A stretch of DNA of 64,000 bases, from positions 209,394 to 273,393 of the forward strand of contig SIJG01000052.1 of NCBI GenBank assembly GCA_023374025.1, written 5' to 3'. This document shows positions 21,674 through 33,920 of the stretch, one piece after another. The position numbers and the translations under genes were made by a program. Within the stretch, counting starts at the first letter, position 1, and each line of letters begins with the position of its first letter. This stretch comes from Heterodera schachtii. Lineage: Eukaryota > Nematoda > Chromadorea > Rhabditida > Heteroderidae. The notes beneath the pieces were generated by a model. It ran no database searches, had not been told where the DNA came from, and saw only the letters and a program-made list of their open reading frames with translations.

Positions 21674-22430
21674 AAACAGGTGGTTGCAGTGAAATGACAA
21701 AAAATAAATTAATTTAAAAACACTATCTTGGTTTAAAAAAATATTAATTAAAACAGCAAATACAAAACTTAATAACAAAATATAACTGACTCGTTTTATT
21801 TTTTTTAATGGTGTGTTTTTTAAAAATTTCCCAAAAAGTCGATTTATAGGGGTGTATTTTTGGCTTTTTCGCATTTTTCTTGTGAAAAAATTTCCAAAAA
21901 ATGACCAAAATTTGCTTTAAAAGCCCAAAAATGACAAATATGCATTTATTCTTGAAAACTAATATATGGATTTAAACATTAAATAACAAATATAAAATGC
22001 AACATAATCAGGTCCAGTAATACAGAACAGGCCTGCCCATTTACTGTGTAAAAAAACTTATAATTTATTGCGCATTAAAGATCTAACTAAAGTTTATTTG
22101 TTTAATGTAAAATGATACAAATTTAAGTGTGTTAATTAATTTTATGGGTTATAAGACAATTATTGAAATAAAACATCATTAAATTCTATATGAAATTATT
22201 ATAAAAAAAAAGATAGTTGAAGTAATAAAAGGAATTAGAATAAATTACGCCCATTATTCAATTCCACTTATACAAAAAGAAAAATTTTGTAATTAAAAAA
22301 ACAATTTTTTTTAAATATGTTTCATGCTGCATTGTCAATGTGGTGTAAAAATCGTTCGTAACATCGAATCTCTTGAGACAAGCAATGAATTTGCAATTAA
22401 AAGCAAATTAACACGAATTTACCAGCCTAA
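21674..22430 (+). repeat. Dispersed repeat family, fullest copy
   Basis: The first 375 bp (21674-22048) recur at 37680-38041, and the part from about 21973 onward recurs, more diverged, at 32588-32971. The copy includes T-rich motifs (GGGGTGTATTTTTGGCTTTTTCGC) and AGGCCTGCCCATTTACTGTG. The open frame at 21665-21874 is an accident of the T-rich complement. Element type is unknown and no terminal repeats were found. Confidence 0.9.
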
Positions 22431-22562
22431 AGAAAAAATAAAAACCAAACAATTATAAAATCATAGAAAAATATACCTTAAAAACTTAAAATTTCTTCAT
22501 AATTTATGTTACTATAGTAAAAATAAAAATTAATATATAGAAAAAGATAAAATGAATAAAAA

Positions 22563-22673
22563 ATGTTTTTAACATTTTTTGTCATTTTAACACCCAAAAT
22601 TGCCGCAGCCGAAGCCGTTCGTCAGCGTGAGCTTAAAACGACAAACACCGCCGACAAGGGCCAGGAAAATTAG
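22563..22673 (+). CDS. Candidate 36-residue secreted micropeptide
   Basis: ATG at 22563 opens a frame ending TAG at 22671-22673. The N-terminus MFLTFFVILTPKIAAAEA looks like a signal peptide: a hydrophobic core, then an A-X-A-type cleavage site. It is followed by about 18 polar residues (VRQRELKTTNTADKGQEN). The 3' two-thirds is a GC-rich island. The complement (22691 down to 22587) also has an open, hydrophobic-start frame (LLLFKLIFLALVGG) preceded by AATTTAG. Either strand, or neither, could be coding. No homologue is recognised. Confidence 0.27.
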   Translation: MFLTFFVILTPKIAAAEAVRQRELKTTNTADKGQEN

Positions 22674-25600
22674 CTTGAATAACAACAAATTCTAAATTAT
22701 ACGTCATTAAAATCAAAGATATAAGATAAACTTAATTTTAAATATTAATAAAATATATAAATTTTATTAATAAATATGTCTAAAAAACTAAAATGAATGG
22801 AATATTAAAATTAACAAAATTAAATTTTCTTTACAAAACTTTTCACAGATGAAGATTATTATTGTATTAAAAGTTATCATTAAAAATAGTAATATACTTA
22901 CATTACATGAATGCTTTTTATATTACGAGGGATAATAATATATTATCATTTTAGATTAATTTAATAATGATAATAATAATAATAATAAAATTTCAGATTG
23001 TTAGAGCAAAAATAAAGGTTTTAAAAAGTTAACAACATATTTTTTGTAAAGTTATTAAAAATTAATCACTTAAATATTAAAAAATAAAATTTCAAAAATA
23101 AAGAGTATAAACAATTTTGTGGAGGGTTGTAATTGTAATTTAAAAAATAAATTATGAATAACAATATATGAAAATAAATTTAAAAAAAGAAACAGCATTT
23201 TAGGTTTAAATAAATTAACCACGAAATATTTTAAAATAAAATTTCAACATAAAAACAAAGAAAATTTTTCTAAACAATTTTGACATAATTAAATTTTAAG
23301 GTAGATGCAAGAGTTGAGTTTAAAGGAATCCAAATAAAAACAAAAAATTTTAAAAGATTAATATTGGAATTGCAAGAAGATCTACGATATAAAAAAGGAA
23401 ATATAAAATTCAGCGATTGAAATTTTGCAAAATATTTAAAAGTCCAAAATTTTCTAAACGAAACGGATAATTTAATGTTTCCAATGATTACTTTTACGGA
23501 ATTCCGCTTATAACTTTGAATTATGGAATAGAAAAAACTCGATGAGCGAAAATAAATTATAACAATTTAAAATAAAATTCAAGGAATTGCTAATAAGAAA
23601 TGCAGTCAATGTGACGAAGAAAGAAAATGGTATTTGATCAAGTTCAAGTATCTTGTAATGCTTCCACAATTTAATTAAATAATTTAAATATATTTTTAAT
23701 TCGAAGACCCAATCTTTGATTCTCATCAAATATTACTAATTAAAACTTTTAAAAAACATAAATAAAATGATAATAATTGGAATTTCTCGGAAAGAAAATG
23801 GATGTAAAAAGTGATAAGAAAGAAAATATTGAATATTAATTAGCCTCATTACAAAATCCCCAAAGAAATTTGTTATAGTTTAAGGATTTTATAAGATTTG
23901 ATAAATTGTTTCTAAAAAGAAGCAAAGATTATTTATCTATATTTCCTGTCATGAGTAAACTTTGAGATTTCAAAAAATATACAAATGCCACAAAAATAAA
24001 AATAATTATAATAAATTCTTAATGATTGATTTTATAAAATAATATTTTAATTTAAATTTGCTTTATCACGTTTTTGCTTTTTGAATAAATGACAAAATAT
24101 AAGTAAAATAATCAATTAAAGTTTAAATGAGTGTTTTGCTTTAAAGCCTTATAATAATCCAATATAATTTAGAACTTTGTTAATTTTAATACAATAGATC
24201 GACAAAATAAAATATAATTTAAATCTTTTTAAAGTATCTCAAATTTTCATTATAAATTTAAATAAATAATTAAAATTATTATTTTTTTTAATGAATAAAA
24301 CAACTTGATTAAAAACATGAATTGTAATTAAGTAAAAATAAACACAAATGAAAAACTCTTTTTGCGGCTAAATCTGTCACCAAAAAAAATTTACAAAACA
24401 AGAAATATATCAGTAAAAATATATGACAGGAACAGTCAGACATTGGCTCTTTAAATAAATTATTATAAAACTTTCTTAAGTCGACCGATTGAGCTGACAG
24501 TTTTTCTTTTGTTGAGCTTAGACGAAATCAAATAAAGAAAAAATATATACATAAATTTTAAATTAATTTTAAAACTAATAAATAGAATAATAAATTAGCT
24601 AATTATTTAAACAAAGAAGTTATTAAAAATATTCTATTAAAAAAGTCAACTACCTAATTAAATATTTCATTTAATAATTTGTAAAATTCCATAAACAAAC
24701 CAAATATTTGTCTTTAAATAACTTATATAATATATAAAATAGAAACTCATTGCGTTAAATAGAAATTTTCTTAAAGGGACCAACAAAAATAAAATATTTA
24801 TTGAATTAAGCAAATTTTGAGCATTTAATTAATTATCTATATATAATTAAATTTAAAAAAATTATTAAGAATGAAGGAATAATAATTGAATTTTACACTA
24901 AACATGAAAAAACTGCTTTTATTTCAAATGTTCATCGAGCGAGGACTTATGAAAATATAACAAAAAAAAGCATTACATTTTATTTGAATAAATGAAAGGA
25001 AAATTAATAATACATAAAATTGAAATTTGATTCATGCTAATTTCAAAGAACGGCTTATCCACATACACGTGAGTGAAAATTTTTAAATCAATTATTTATT
25101 TATTAATATAAAGATAATTTTTGCATTTGTTTTTACATTTGCATATAATATAATGATTGAAATGCGGATTTTTTTTGAAACAAAAACATAAAATTTAAGT
25201 GTTTGATTAGGTTTAAATAACCTTAAAATAAAATTACCTATAAATTTGATGAAAAGCTAAATAGATTATGGACAACTTATAAATAAATTAAACTATTGAA
25301 TTTGATGACATGGAAAATACAAAAGGTGTTAAAAATTTTTATTAACAACAATTAAAAAATTATCATTTGTTTAAAAAATAAAAAGTATTTATAAGACATA
25401 TATGTAAAGAGCCGAAAATTTAACTAGATTTTAATTAAAAACAAAATTTGAGACAGAGAAAAGTATAAAGCTAAAATAAATCTTTCAAAAAATATATAGA
25501 AAAACATTAAATATTTAATGTAATTTAAACCCAAATTCATAAAATATCAATTTTTGTTTATTTTTATTTTAAAGAATAGCAAATTAAATCATTTTTCACT

Positions 25601-26789
25601 CAAAACATTCTATTATTATTTATTATAATTTTGTAAATAAATGGATTCTTAATTGAAAGGTGTTGATGAAAATAAAAAAAACAATTAACTACTTGATTAA
25701 AACTATCAACTTATTTATTGGGATGTAAATTTAAAATAAATGATATTTACACAAAATATTCAATTAATGTTAATAAATAATACAAGGAAATAATTTGTAA
25801 AAAACAAAAACAAAGGTTAAATGTAAATTTCAAAAGATTATTACTGATTTTAATTAATTAAGTTTCAATTTTTTATAAATATTCTTTTAAGTTATGAAAT
25901 CATACAGAACATTCAATGTCGTACCTTTAATACGACAACTTGGCACGTTTTTATGGATACTTATTTTTTGATGAAGCAAACCTCTGATTCGGAGTGACTT
26001 ATCGTACATACATTGCAAATTTTATCCCTAAAAATTAGGGCCACCTCAAAAATTGTTAGCATTAATTTTAATTTTAGATTGCCACGGAGCACTTTTATGC
26101 TCTATAAAGCTAATATTATTTAAAACATCCTTGAAGGTTGAAATATGAAATGGATATTGAGTTTGAAATCACAGTATTTTTAAATATTGCATAAAATTTA
26201 TAAGTATATTAAATTTTCACGTTATAATGATATTTTTCGTCACCACGCCCGGCGGTGCAAAAATCTTTAATTTTATTCTTATAATTTTGTTTTTAATGGC
26301 AATAAGGGACCGGAACCCACGCCTGAGAAAGAGCAATCGCAAATAATTAGCATGTAAATTTAAAAAAAGATATTCACTATCTTACAATGATAGGTAGTAA
26401 TATAAAGCCTTTGACTTGTCAATTAATTTTTTTAAAAATAAAAAATAATAATTTCAATTTAAAAACAACAATTTAATAACATAAGTTGTATCACTCATCT
26501 AATTCATTAATAAGATTTGTTTATTTGTAATCGGAATAGATAAGGAAAAAATATATACAACTTTTGATACTTTTGGGATAAGAAACATTAAATTTATAAT
26601 ACTTTTATGTAATAGGTATTGTAAATCCCCGTAGACACCCCCCCCCAACCAAGCTAATCATGCGCTTTTCGTGCTTAATTGTGCGCTTAAATTTAAGCAT
26701 TTGTATAAAAAGAAAACCCTATAATAATTGGCCAAAAAGGAATTGGCAAAAATGAGTCTTCTTTTTACATTTTTTTTTGTTATCGGATT
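22674..26789. other. Long AT-rich gene desert
   Basis: A-rich throughout, with an (AAT)n microsatellite near 22965-22990. From about 25905 the composition is less skewed: a hairpin GTCGTA-CCTTTA-TACGAC (about 25918-25936), GGGCCACCTC near 26038, CACCACGCCCGGCGGTG near 26241, and a C9 run near 26639. These look like old transposon relics. No gene is supported. Confidence 0.55.
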
Positions 26790-26943
26790 TCATATGCAAT
26801 TAGAGCGGTGAGCTCGTTGATCAGCGATCAGCCAGCGGATGTGAATGGCTGGACATCGATGGCCAATTAAGTCATTTTTGGCGGCGGTGCCAGGTTGTGA
26901 GACGAGCACAATGAAGCAATTGATCCAACAATAAGCCGTGAAA
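26790..26943 (-). other. Candidate terminal exon, 50 codons open after a splice-acceptor-like site
   Basis: On the minus strand TTAATTTCAG, close to a nematode-type 3' splice site, is followed by a frame open for 50 codons (FTAYCWINCFIVLVSQPG ...) to TGA at 26790-26792. The region is about 45% GC. No ATG lies in frame, so only an internal or terminal exon could explain it. The + strand also has an open frame here (SSLISDQPADVNGWTSMAN), so coding is uncertain. Confidence 0.22.
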
Positions 26944-27712
26944 CTGAAATTAAAAATATTAATTATTGAGGCAGGTTATTCCCCCAAAAACCGCTAAAAT
27001 TTCAATTATTTCAAAACCAAAAAAAGTGCACTTTTCCTTGGGCTCCCAGTTCAAATAAAACGCCAAACTTTAAACTCTCTCTTTCTCTCATTTCACTGTC
27101 TCTCTCCCTCATTCTCTCATCGCCTTCTCTTTGCTCTCCAACTCCCACTCTCACCCTCCTCCTCCTTCTCTCGCCTCTCTGTCTCTTTGCTCTCTGACTC
27201 TCTGTCCACGACTCTCTCGCTGCATCAATAGAAAATCAACACAAAATGACGCTGACTCGTTGGCACTGTTGGCATTATCTCAGCACATCATTTGGCATTG
27301 CCCCATCCGATGTGCCCTTCCACCTTTCTCAAAGTCTACCCACTTCATCTTTATATATATTTGCTTTGTATATTAATTGTTCCTCCCAAATTATTTTTTG
27401 GTTCACCAGAGGGATCGGATAGAAATTAAAAAAAAGTTTAATCAAGTGCAAAAATCAGATTACGTAGTAAATAACAAGAACATTTTGCAAAATTGTTTTT
27501 CTATTATTTAACAATTTATTCAACAATAAATTTTTTCTAATATTTATATTTTTCGCCTACCATTTTCGGTATTTTTTTGGCTCAATGTTTTTCAACAAAA
27601 AAAACTTTCATGACAAGGAGGGAGACAGAGTTTATCCAAAAACTGCCCAAATTTTGTGTCAAAGTTAATCAAGATAAAATATTGGCATTATACAATATAA
27701 TTTCAAAATGAA

Positions 27713-27785
27713 CATAATTTTATGAAATCAGAAAATCTAGTCACTACTCAAAATCAGAACTTTTCTGATAATGGGCCGATCCTCC
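27713..27785 (+). repeat. AAATCAGAA...GTCACT unit, copy 1
   Basis: TTATGAAATCAGAAAATCTAGTCACTACTCAAAATCAGAACTTTTCTGATAAT-like text (partial) that recurs at 28240-28382 and 29697-29825. This copy is the shortest, ending before the TTTACCCTCCAAATCAGAAC part. Confidence 0.75.
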
Positions 27786-27830
27786 CCTTCCGCCTTTTAG
27801 GACTTTTTCGGAGTCATTTATCACGAATAT

Positions 27831-28103
27831 GACATCCATTTCGCCTAATTTCGAACAAGACACGAATTCGAACAAAAATTCGAAATTTATATTTATTACA
27901 AAATTGTGCATTTATATAACAAAATGATACGAAAGTGTCTTGTGACTTTTATAATACTAGCATGTCTTTCAGTTTTATCCATGTAAATAACCATATTCCT
28001 CTGTTTTTTATGTAATGAAGTTGCATAAATGTGAATTTTTAAAACATGTCTATTTTATGTTCTAAATCGGGTCTGGGGTTCGAAATTGGGCGAAATGGAT
28101 GTC
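27831..28103. repeat. Foldback (inverted-repeat) element
   Basis: The left arm starts GACATCCATTTCGCCTAA and the right arm ends TTGGGCGAAATGGATGTC, reverse complements with one mismatch over 26 bp. Weaker pairing continues inward to about 27930 and 28020 (GTGCATTTATATAAC against GTTGCATAAATGTG). The left arm and interior (27831-28003) recur as a direct copy at 28392-28572, and part recurs at 63705-63820. Confidence 0.88.
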
Positions 28104-28239
28104 TGTCTGATTCGCGCTCATTGTCAGCGACCCCGAGAATCTCTAAATAAAATATTCACATTTTATATGAAGGAGACGGATTTATTTTGCGTAAAAAGTT
28201 AAGCGAGATAAATAATAACATTATGTTATAAATCCATAA

Positions 28240-28382
28240 ATTAAAATAATTTTAAGAAATCAGAAAAAAATTAGTCACTTGTCAAAAACCAGTATATTAC
28301 TGATAAATCAGAACATTTTTTTTAATATTTTACCCTCCAAATCAGAACATTTGCCGATCATAAATTTTTAACAACTCCCAAA
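28240..28382 (+). repeat. AAATCAGAA...GTCACT unit, copy 2
   Basis: ATTAAAATAATTTTAAGAAATCAG ... TTAGTCACTTGTCAAAAA ... TTTTACCCTCCAAATCAGAACATTT ... GATCATAAATTTTTAACAACTCCC. It matches 29697-29825 over most of its length. Confidence 0.85.
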
Positions 28383-28391
28383 AATAGAAAT

Positions 28392-28572
28392 CTAACGTCC
28401 ATTTCACCTAATTTCGAACCCCGGACCCGAATTCAAACAAAAACCGAAACTTAAATTTTTCAAAATTGACATTTATGCAACAAAATCTATCAAAATGCAC
28501 GATATAACGTCTCTTGTGACTTTTATAATTTTTGGTGCAAGTCTTTGAGTTTAACCATGTGAATAGCCTTAT
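28392..28572 (+). repeat. Direct copy of the foldback element's left part
   Basis: GTCCATTTCACCTAATTTCGAACCC, then CTTGTGACTTTTATAAT and TTAACCATGTGAATAGCC, aligning with 27831-28003. The overlapping minus-strand frame 28408-28614 has no features of its own. The phrase GAACCC.GACCC.AATTC.AACAAAAA is shared with 61237-61270 and 63738-63765. Confidence 0.85.
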
Positions 28573-29696
28573 CAAAAGAAAAGAAAGCTGAAAAATAAAT
28601 TTGCTTGTTGACAAATAAATGTCATTAAGTTCAAAAAATTGAGAAAACAGTTACCTTTTTATGCCAAAAAAAGCCAAACAAATTTAAACTGAAAATTTAT
28701 TGCTGTTGTCCGTTAATTCAAAAATAGATATAATGGTGCCCAGCAGTATTGGCAGTCTCCACCTGTTTACATTTATGGATAATTAAGTGAAAATTATGCA
28801 AAAATTACCAATTATCCTTGATTAAAATTTTATTTAGTTGGGGCCGGGAAGTAGTGTCCAAACCTTGGCAATAACAATTAAAACTAACAATTGTAAAAAG
28901 TTCAATCATCGACTATTGTCTAGAAGCAAATAGGCATAATAAAAAGAATTTTTGATTAAATAGAACAGATTCAAATAAAGTGACCAACATTTATCTCATT
29001 AATAAAATAAAAATTGTTTTTATTACGCATTTTTTATAGCATTAATAATAATAATTAGGAAAACTTAACTTAATCTTGAACATTAATTAGAAAAAACCTT
29101 TTATAGATTAAAAAAATAAAAATGAATAAATATATCGATGTAATAAAAATTAAATTGAGGAAGAAATAATTTCACTAATCGATGAATGTATGTTGCACGA
29201 GATAATATTAAAAACCTTATTTATTACGCAAAATAAATTATAGACAAATAAAAAGTTTCTAAATTTAATTTAACTAGTTTTTAAAAACCATTGCAAATTC
29301 AAACTATAAATGTAAAAAATTTATAATAAAATACATTAAACACAGAAAACGTAATAGTTTTTTATCTATATTATCCGTAATTTGTTAACATTTAAAAATA
29401 ATCATTTCGAATTAGACTAAACTAAAAGCAAAATAAGTAAAAAAAATTAATTTGCATATAACTACAAAAATACACAAAATAATGGGTGCCATTCTCATGT
29501 AATAAAAATATATATAATTTCGAGCTTTAAATATAAGATAAACAATAATCATAAAAATATATTTTAAAATTCAACAAATTACGAGAATTAATTAAAATTA
29601 TGAACAAAAAATATTTTATTTAAATAAATGAACATTACAAAAGAATTTCTAAAAATTAATAACATATACAAAAATAATAAATAAATTCATAAATTA
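28573..29696. other. AT-rich spacer with a small balanced patch
   Basis: Mostly A-rich. A patch around 28735-28775 (GGTGCCCAGCAGTATTGGCAGTCTCC) has higher GC but no open frame that I trust. The end of the long dispersed segment (to 29040) lies inside. Confidence 0.5.
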
Positions 29697-29825
29697 AAAT
29701 AATTTATGAAATCAATAAAATTTGGGTCATTACTCAAATTGTGACATTTTATTTTAAGATTTTACCCTCCAAATCAGAACATTTCTGGGTAATAGTGCTG
29801 ATCATTAATTTTTTAGAACTCCCTA
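29697..29825 (+). repeat. AAATCAGAA...GTCACT unit, copy 3
   Basis: TTAAAATAATTTATGAAATCA ... GGTCATTACTCAAA ... GATTTTACCCTCCAAATCAGAACATTT ... GCTGATCATTAATTTTTTAGAACTCCC. Related to 28240-28382 with dispersed substitutions. Confidence 0.85.
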
Positions 29826-32587
29826 ATGAGTATAAATAAAAGTATTTAAATAATTAAAATATTTAATAAATTATTTTAAAATTTATAGAATATATGAAAA
29901 TAAATAAATAAATCTATGATTTGCAGCAAATGCATAGTTTTCAAGTAAAAATAAAATTTTTTAGATTTACTTGATAAAAACTGAAGATAATTCTATAATT
30001 TAAGTAAAATAACCTGTTAAATAAATAAAAAAACAGCAAAATATATGTAATAATTAATTAATATAAAAAGATTGTCATTTCCCTGGATAACTTATATGTA
30101 TATGAAAGAACGATGATCTTCATCTAAAAAGTTTTGAACAAAATGAAAATATTAAAATTAAAAAACTACAGAAATTTCCTGCTAATTTGAGAATGAGATG
30201 ATAATTAGAAAGGAAATATAATCGGCAGGAATTTAAATTTAAAAAATATGCAATTGACTAAAGTCATTTTATTTTCTGTTTCTTATTACGGAATACCATA
30301 AATACATTAATAACATCTCTAGAAGAAAACATTCTCAATTTTAAAATATTATAAAAACGAATATAAAGAAAGATTTTATAATGACAAGATAACCAACACG
30401 ATTATGCAAAAGTAAAAACCTAATTAGTCAAAATTTATTTATCAAGATTAAATGATAAATTAGAAAGAAAATTATTCAATTACAAAAGGCGTGAAATAAG
30501 AAATATAGATTAATAATTGATATTTGCGATGAATTTTATTTTAAACGAACACGAAGTTTAAATTTTTAATGAGATGGTCTGCAAGAAAAAAAAGTTTGCA
30601 ACTTCTGCAGATAATACATAATATTTTTAAAATACCACAAAATATGGAGAACCTGTAAACTTGTGTCCATTAAGGGTACAGATGACATGATTTATCTTTT
30701 AAATACCAAATAAATGTTTATATTTACAGATGAATAAAAAACAAAACTTAAATTATTAAAAATTCAAATTTATATAAATATCACTTAGTTTTATAACAAA
30801 AAAAAATATTTTTATTATGGATTTACTACATTAATTAACAAAATAATTCTTTAAAAATTGAAAAACTATACAATATAATCTTAAAAAAATAAAAGTCATA
30901 ATTAAAGCTGGGATTTTTATGTGCTAAAAAACCCGAATATTTTTGCGTAAAAATTCCAAAAAATTCTCATTCTTTATCATTTTGGCGCGCACAATTGCAA
31001 AAGAAATACATTTCAATGTGTTTCGAAAGTAAAATTCATTTTTTTGCGATAAATTTTTTTGTAAATTTCAAAGCTGCTGCAGAGGACTTCGAATTCCGAT
31101 GAACAATTAAGAATTCGATTTGAATACTTTTGGCATTTGAAATAAATTAATAAATTCTGCAAATGCTGTGAGAAATTGCAAAAATTTTATTTGTAGAGGT
31201 GTATTTTTCAATTTTCTTATTATTTTTAATAAAAAATATGTAAAAACATAAAAATCTCAACTAGCCATAATGATGCAAGCAATCGACTATAGTCATTTCA
31301 TTTTTCGTTACTTTTAAGAGGATATCATAAATGAAATTTATCTTTTCACGATAAAAAGAATATATAAAAAGAGTTATAATAACAAATCTTTTGAAAAAAT
31401 GAATAAATAAAAAATTATTATAACAAAAATTGAATAAAATAGAAAAAAGTAATTAGGAAAAACAAAATAAATTATTATGCGTGCCTGTTCAAATTAGACA
31501 TACTTTCTTTTTTTTTTGGCTGCAAGAATAATAGACAAACATAGGTCCTCGAATATTAAAAACTTATTTATCAAAATTAACATATCTATGTACCTTTTAT
31601 GAAGCATCTACAAGGATATGAAAATTTAAAAAAATGGATTATTCGAACCCATTTTTAGACAAGGTCCAGGAAAAAACAACTGAATAAATATTCATAAATT
31701 CGAAAGTGAAATTATTTTTAAGTTGATAGGTATGTGTCCTGGTACATTTTTATAAAAGTAAGAAAATTAATGTATAAATTGTCGTTTTTAATATAATCGT
31801 GGAACATTAGAAAAAAAAATCATATCCATAACTTTTTTGTAATTCAGAATTACTTTATAAAAATTAATAAAATAAAAAAAAAGAATTAAAATAAATCATA
31901 AAACATAAAAACAATTAATTGGCAGTTTAAAATCACTATTATAAGAAATTATTAAAAATAAAGAGCGCAGATTTCGGTCAAAAGAATAAATACGAAAATT
32001 TCGAAAGTTAATAATTTTAGTAATCATAATAAAATTTATAAAATTTGTTGTAAAAAAAATTATTTAATATTTTTTAATTTAAATGATAATAAATAAATTA
32101 ATATTCTGACAGATTAATTCATAATAATCTTTTAATTTTACCATTATTTTCGTGGTACAATTAGTAACCAAAATAAATCATTGTAATTGCTTTACTTAAA
32201 ATGAAACACTCTAGTAATTTGATTGATTAAATATTAATTTTACGGATATATTTTCTATACTATATAATTCATAAATAGTTTTTTATAAACATATAAATTA
32301 ATCGGATTAGAAAACGAAAATGTATTTAGTTATTTATTAGCAGATTAAATTCAAAAAACATTTATAAAAAATAAAAATTAATGAAATCAAAATTAACTAA
32401 ATTATTCTATTTATAATAAAATCTTTGATTTTTCATCTAATTTAAAAAAGTTAAATTTAATACTTAATTAAAAATTTACTATCCATACCTGGTTGCAAGA
32501 AATCAAAACCCTCATTCTGCAAGGAATAATAAATATAAAGCTAAATCAGCTTAAGCGCAACACAAAGTAATGAATTAAATATGATAT
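29826..32587. other. AT-rich desert with a T-richer inset
   Basis: Background A-rich DNA. From about 30910 to 31230 the composition shifts (GGCGCGCACAATTGC, AAGCTGCTGCAGAGGACTTCG, AGAGGTGTATTTTTCAATTTTC), resembling the T-rich repeat stock seen at 21.8 kb, but I found no clear partner. No gene is supported. Confidence 0.5.
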
Positions 32588-32971
32588 AAAACATTAAATA
32601 ACAAATATAAAATGCACACCAACATAATGAACTGATACAAGTCCAGCAATAGAGACAAGCCTGTCCATTTAGTGTGTAAAAAAAACTTATAATTATTTCG
32701 CATTAAAAATCATTTAAATTTATTTGCTTAAAGTAAACTAATACAAATTTAAGTGTGTTAATTTAATTTTATGGGTTGGATTATAAAAAATTTATTGAAA
32801 TAAACCATCAGTAAATGCCATATAAAATTATAATGAAAAAGATACTTGAATTCATGAAAATAGAATCAATTACGTCAATTATTCAATTCCACTGCCACAA
32901 AAAGAAAAATCTGTAGTTAAAAAAACATTTTTTTTTTGCAATTATGAGTAAATTAACACGAATTTACCATC
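32588..32971 (+). repeat. Dispersed repeat family, diverged copy of 21973-22430
   Basis: AAACATTAAATAACAAATATAAAATGCA ... CCTGTCCATTTAGTGTGTAAAAAA ... AAATTTAAGTGTGTTAAT ... TTATTCAATTCCACT ... TTAACACGAATTTACC in the same order as 21973-22430. Differences include substitutions as well as indels, so this copy is older than the 21674/37680 pair. Confidence 0.88.
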
Positions 32972-33560
32972 CTAAATATTTAAAATCAAAATGAGAAATC
33001 AAGATAAAATTATATTTATAAAAATATACAAAAATTCAATATCAATCCCTTTGAAATAAAAAATATTACAAGAATAGAATGAAAACAATAGAAAAAACGT
33101 TTTTTCACATTTAATTTAAAAGTAAAATGATAATAAAAGATTTTTCTTAATTCGTCATAAAATTTAATAGTTTTTACTACATAAAGTAATTGTAGAAGGA
33201 ACTTCATCTAAAAAGGAGGCTGAATCAAAATTAAAAACAAAAAAAACAAAACAATTCAAAATAGAATTTATTTAAAAAACAATTAATTTAATTTTAATAA
33301 TTAATTGAAAAAACATTAAAATTATTAAAATTGGTAAAATATGACAAAGAAAGAATGCCCAAACCGATTGCTGATTCTGAAGAATACACAATGAAATATT
33401 CATATGAACTGAAATATGAATTAAAAGGGCTAACATTAAGTGATTCTTATCAGACATTTAAAATAAAAATAATTTTTTTTGTTGTTGAAAAGATAAATAT
33501 GTTTTTAAAGCTTTAAAAATGATAAAATTACTATATTAAAATCTAAATTTTAAAATTATT

Positions 33561-33650
33561 AAAGCGGTCCAATTGAAATGAAAAAAATCACAATCTGACT
33601 AGTGAAAAATTACCAAATCTATTAAATATTAATTTGGCAAACAAATAAAG
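33561..33650 (+). repeat. Local direct repeat, unit 1
   Basis: GACTAGTGAAAAATTA.CAAATCTATTAAATATTAATTTGGCAAAC plus upstream similarity, repeated at 33827-33920 about 270 bp downstream. Upstream, the overlapping frames 33272-33457 (-) and 33331-33516 (+) have no recognisable product. Confidence 0.85.
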
Positions 33651-33826
33651 TTTATAAGTGATAATCTATGTTAAAATTATTAAAAAGCTATACATTAAAT
33701 TAAAATATTTTTTTTTGTTGAAAATGGTAGATACATTTTTTAGCCTAAATTTTTAAATTATTAAAACAGGCAAAAACATATAAAGGCAGTAAGATCGATA
33801 ATTAAACAATAAATAAATTATACGCT

Positions 33827-33920
33827 AATTAAAACAGCCCAAAGGCTGTGAAATGGGTCCCACAATGTGACTAGTGAAAAATTAGCAAATCTATTAAATA
33901 TTAATTTGGCAAACCAACGA
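33827..33920 (+). repeat. Local direct repeat, unit 2
   Basis: Second copy of the unit at 33561-33650. The central 45 bp differ at one position, whereas the upstream part (AAGGCTGTGAAATGGGTCCC) is diverged. Confidence 0.85.

Larger units (their letters stand above)
27060..29040 (+). repeat. Long dispersed segment, copy 1 (partner at the right edge)
   Basis: CT-rich start (27075-27217), then GCATC.ATAGAAAATCAACA.AAAATGACGCTGACTCGT, CAGCACA.C.TTTGGCATTG, CCCCATCC.ATG. Later come CCAAATTTTG.GTCAAAGTTA, the GACATCCATTTC unit, and finally TTCAAATAAAGTGACCAACATTTATCTCATTAATAAAA. All recur in order at 63271-64000, where the middle is shorter. The 81-codon frame at 27131-27376 is a translation of the CT-rich tract. 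Its partner frame on the opposite strand is not conserved in phase, so I treat this as a non-coding repeat. Confidence 0.85.

Noticed and set aside
26300..26345. Possible tRNA on the minus strand (GGGTTCCGGTCCC, B-box-like)
   Set aside because: The T stem does not pair and there is no A-box or acceptor stem at the right distance.
31625..31665. TTCGAACCC, an inverted B-box-like string
   Set aside because: The complement reads GGGTTCGAATAATCC with extra bases and has no accompanying tRNA fold.
33331..33516. 61-codon + frame with a protein-like look
   Set aside because: It overlaps an equally long frame on the other strand, is K/Y/E-rich, and lies beside local repeats; no further evidence.
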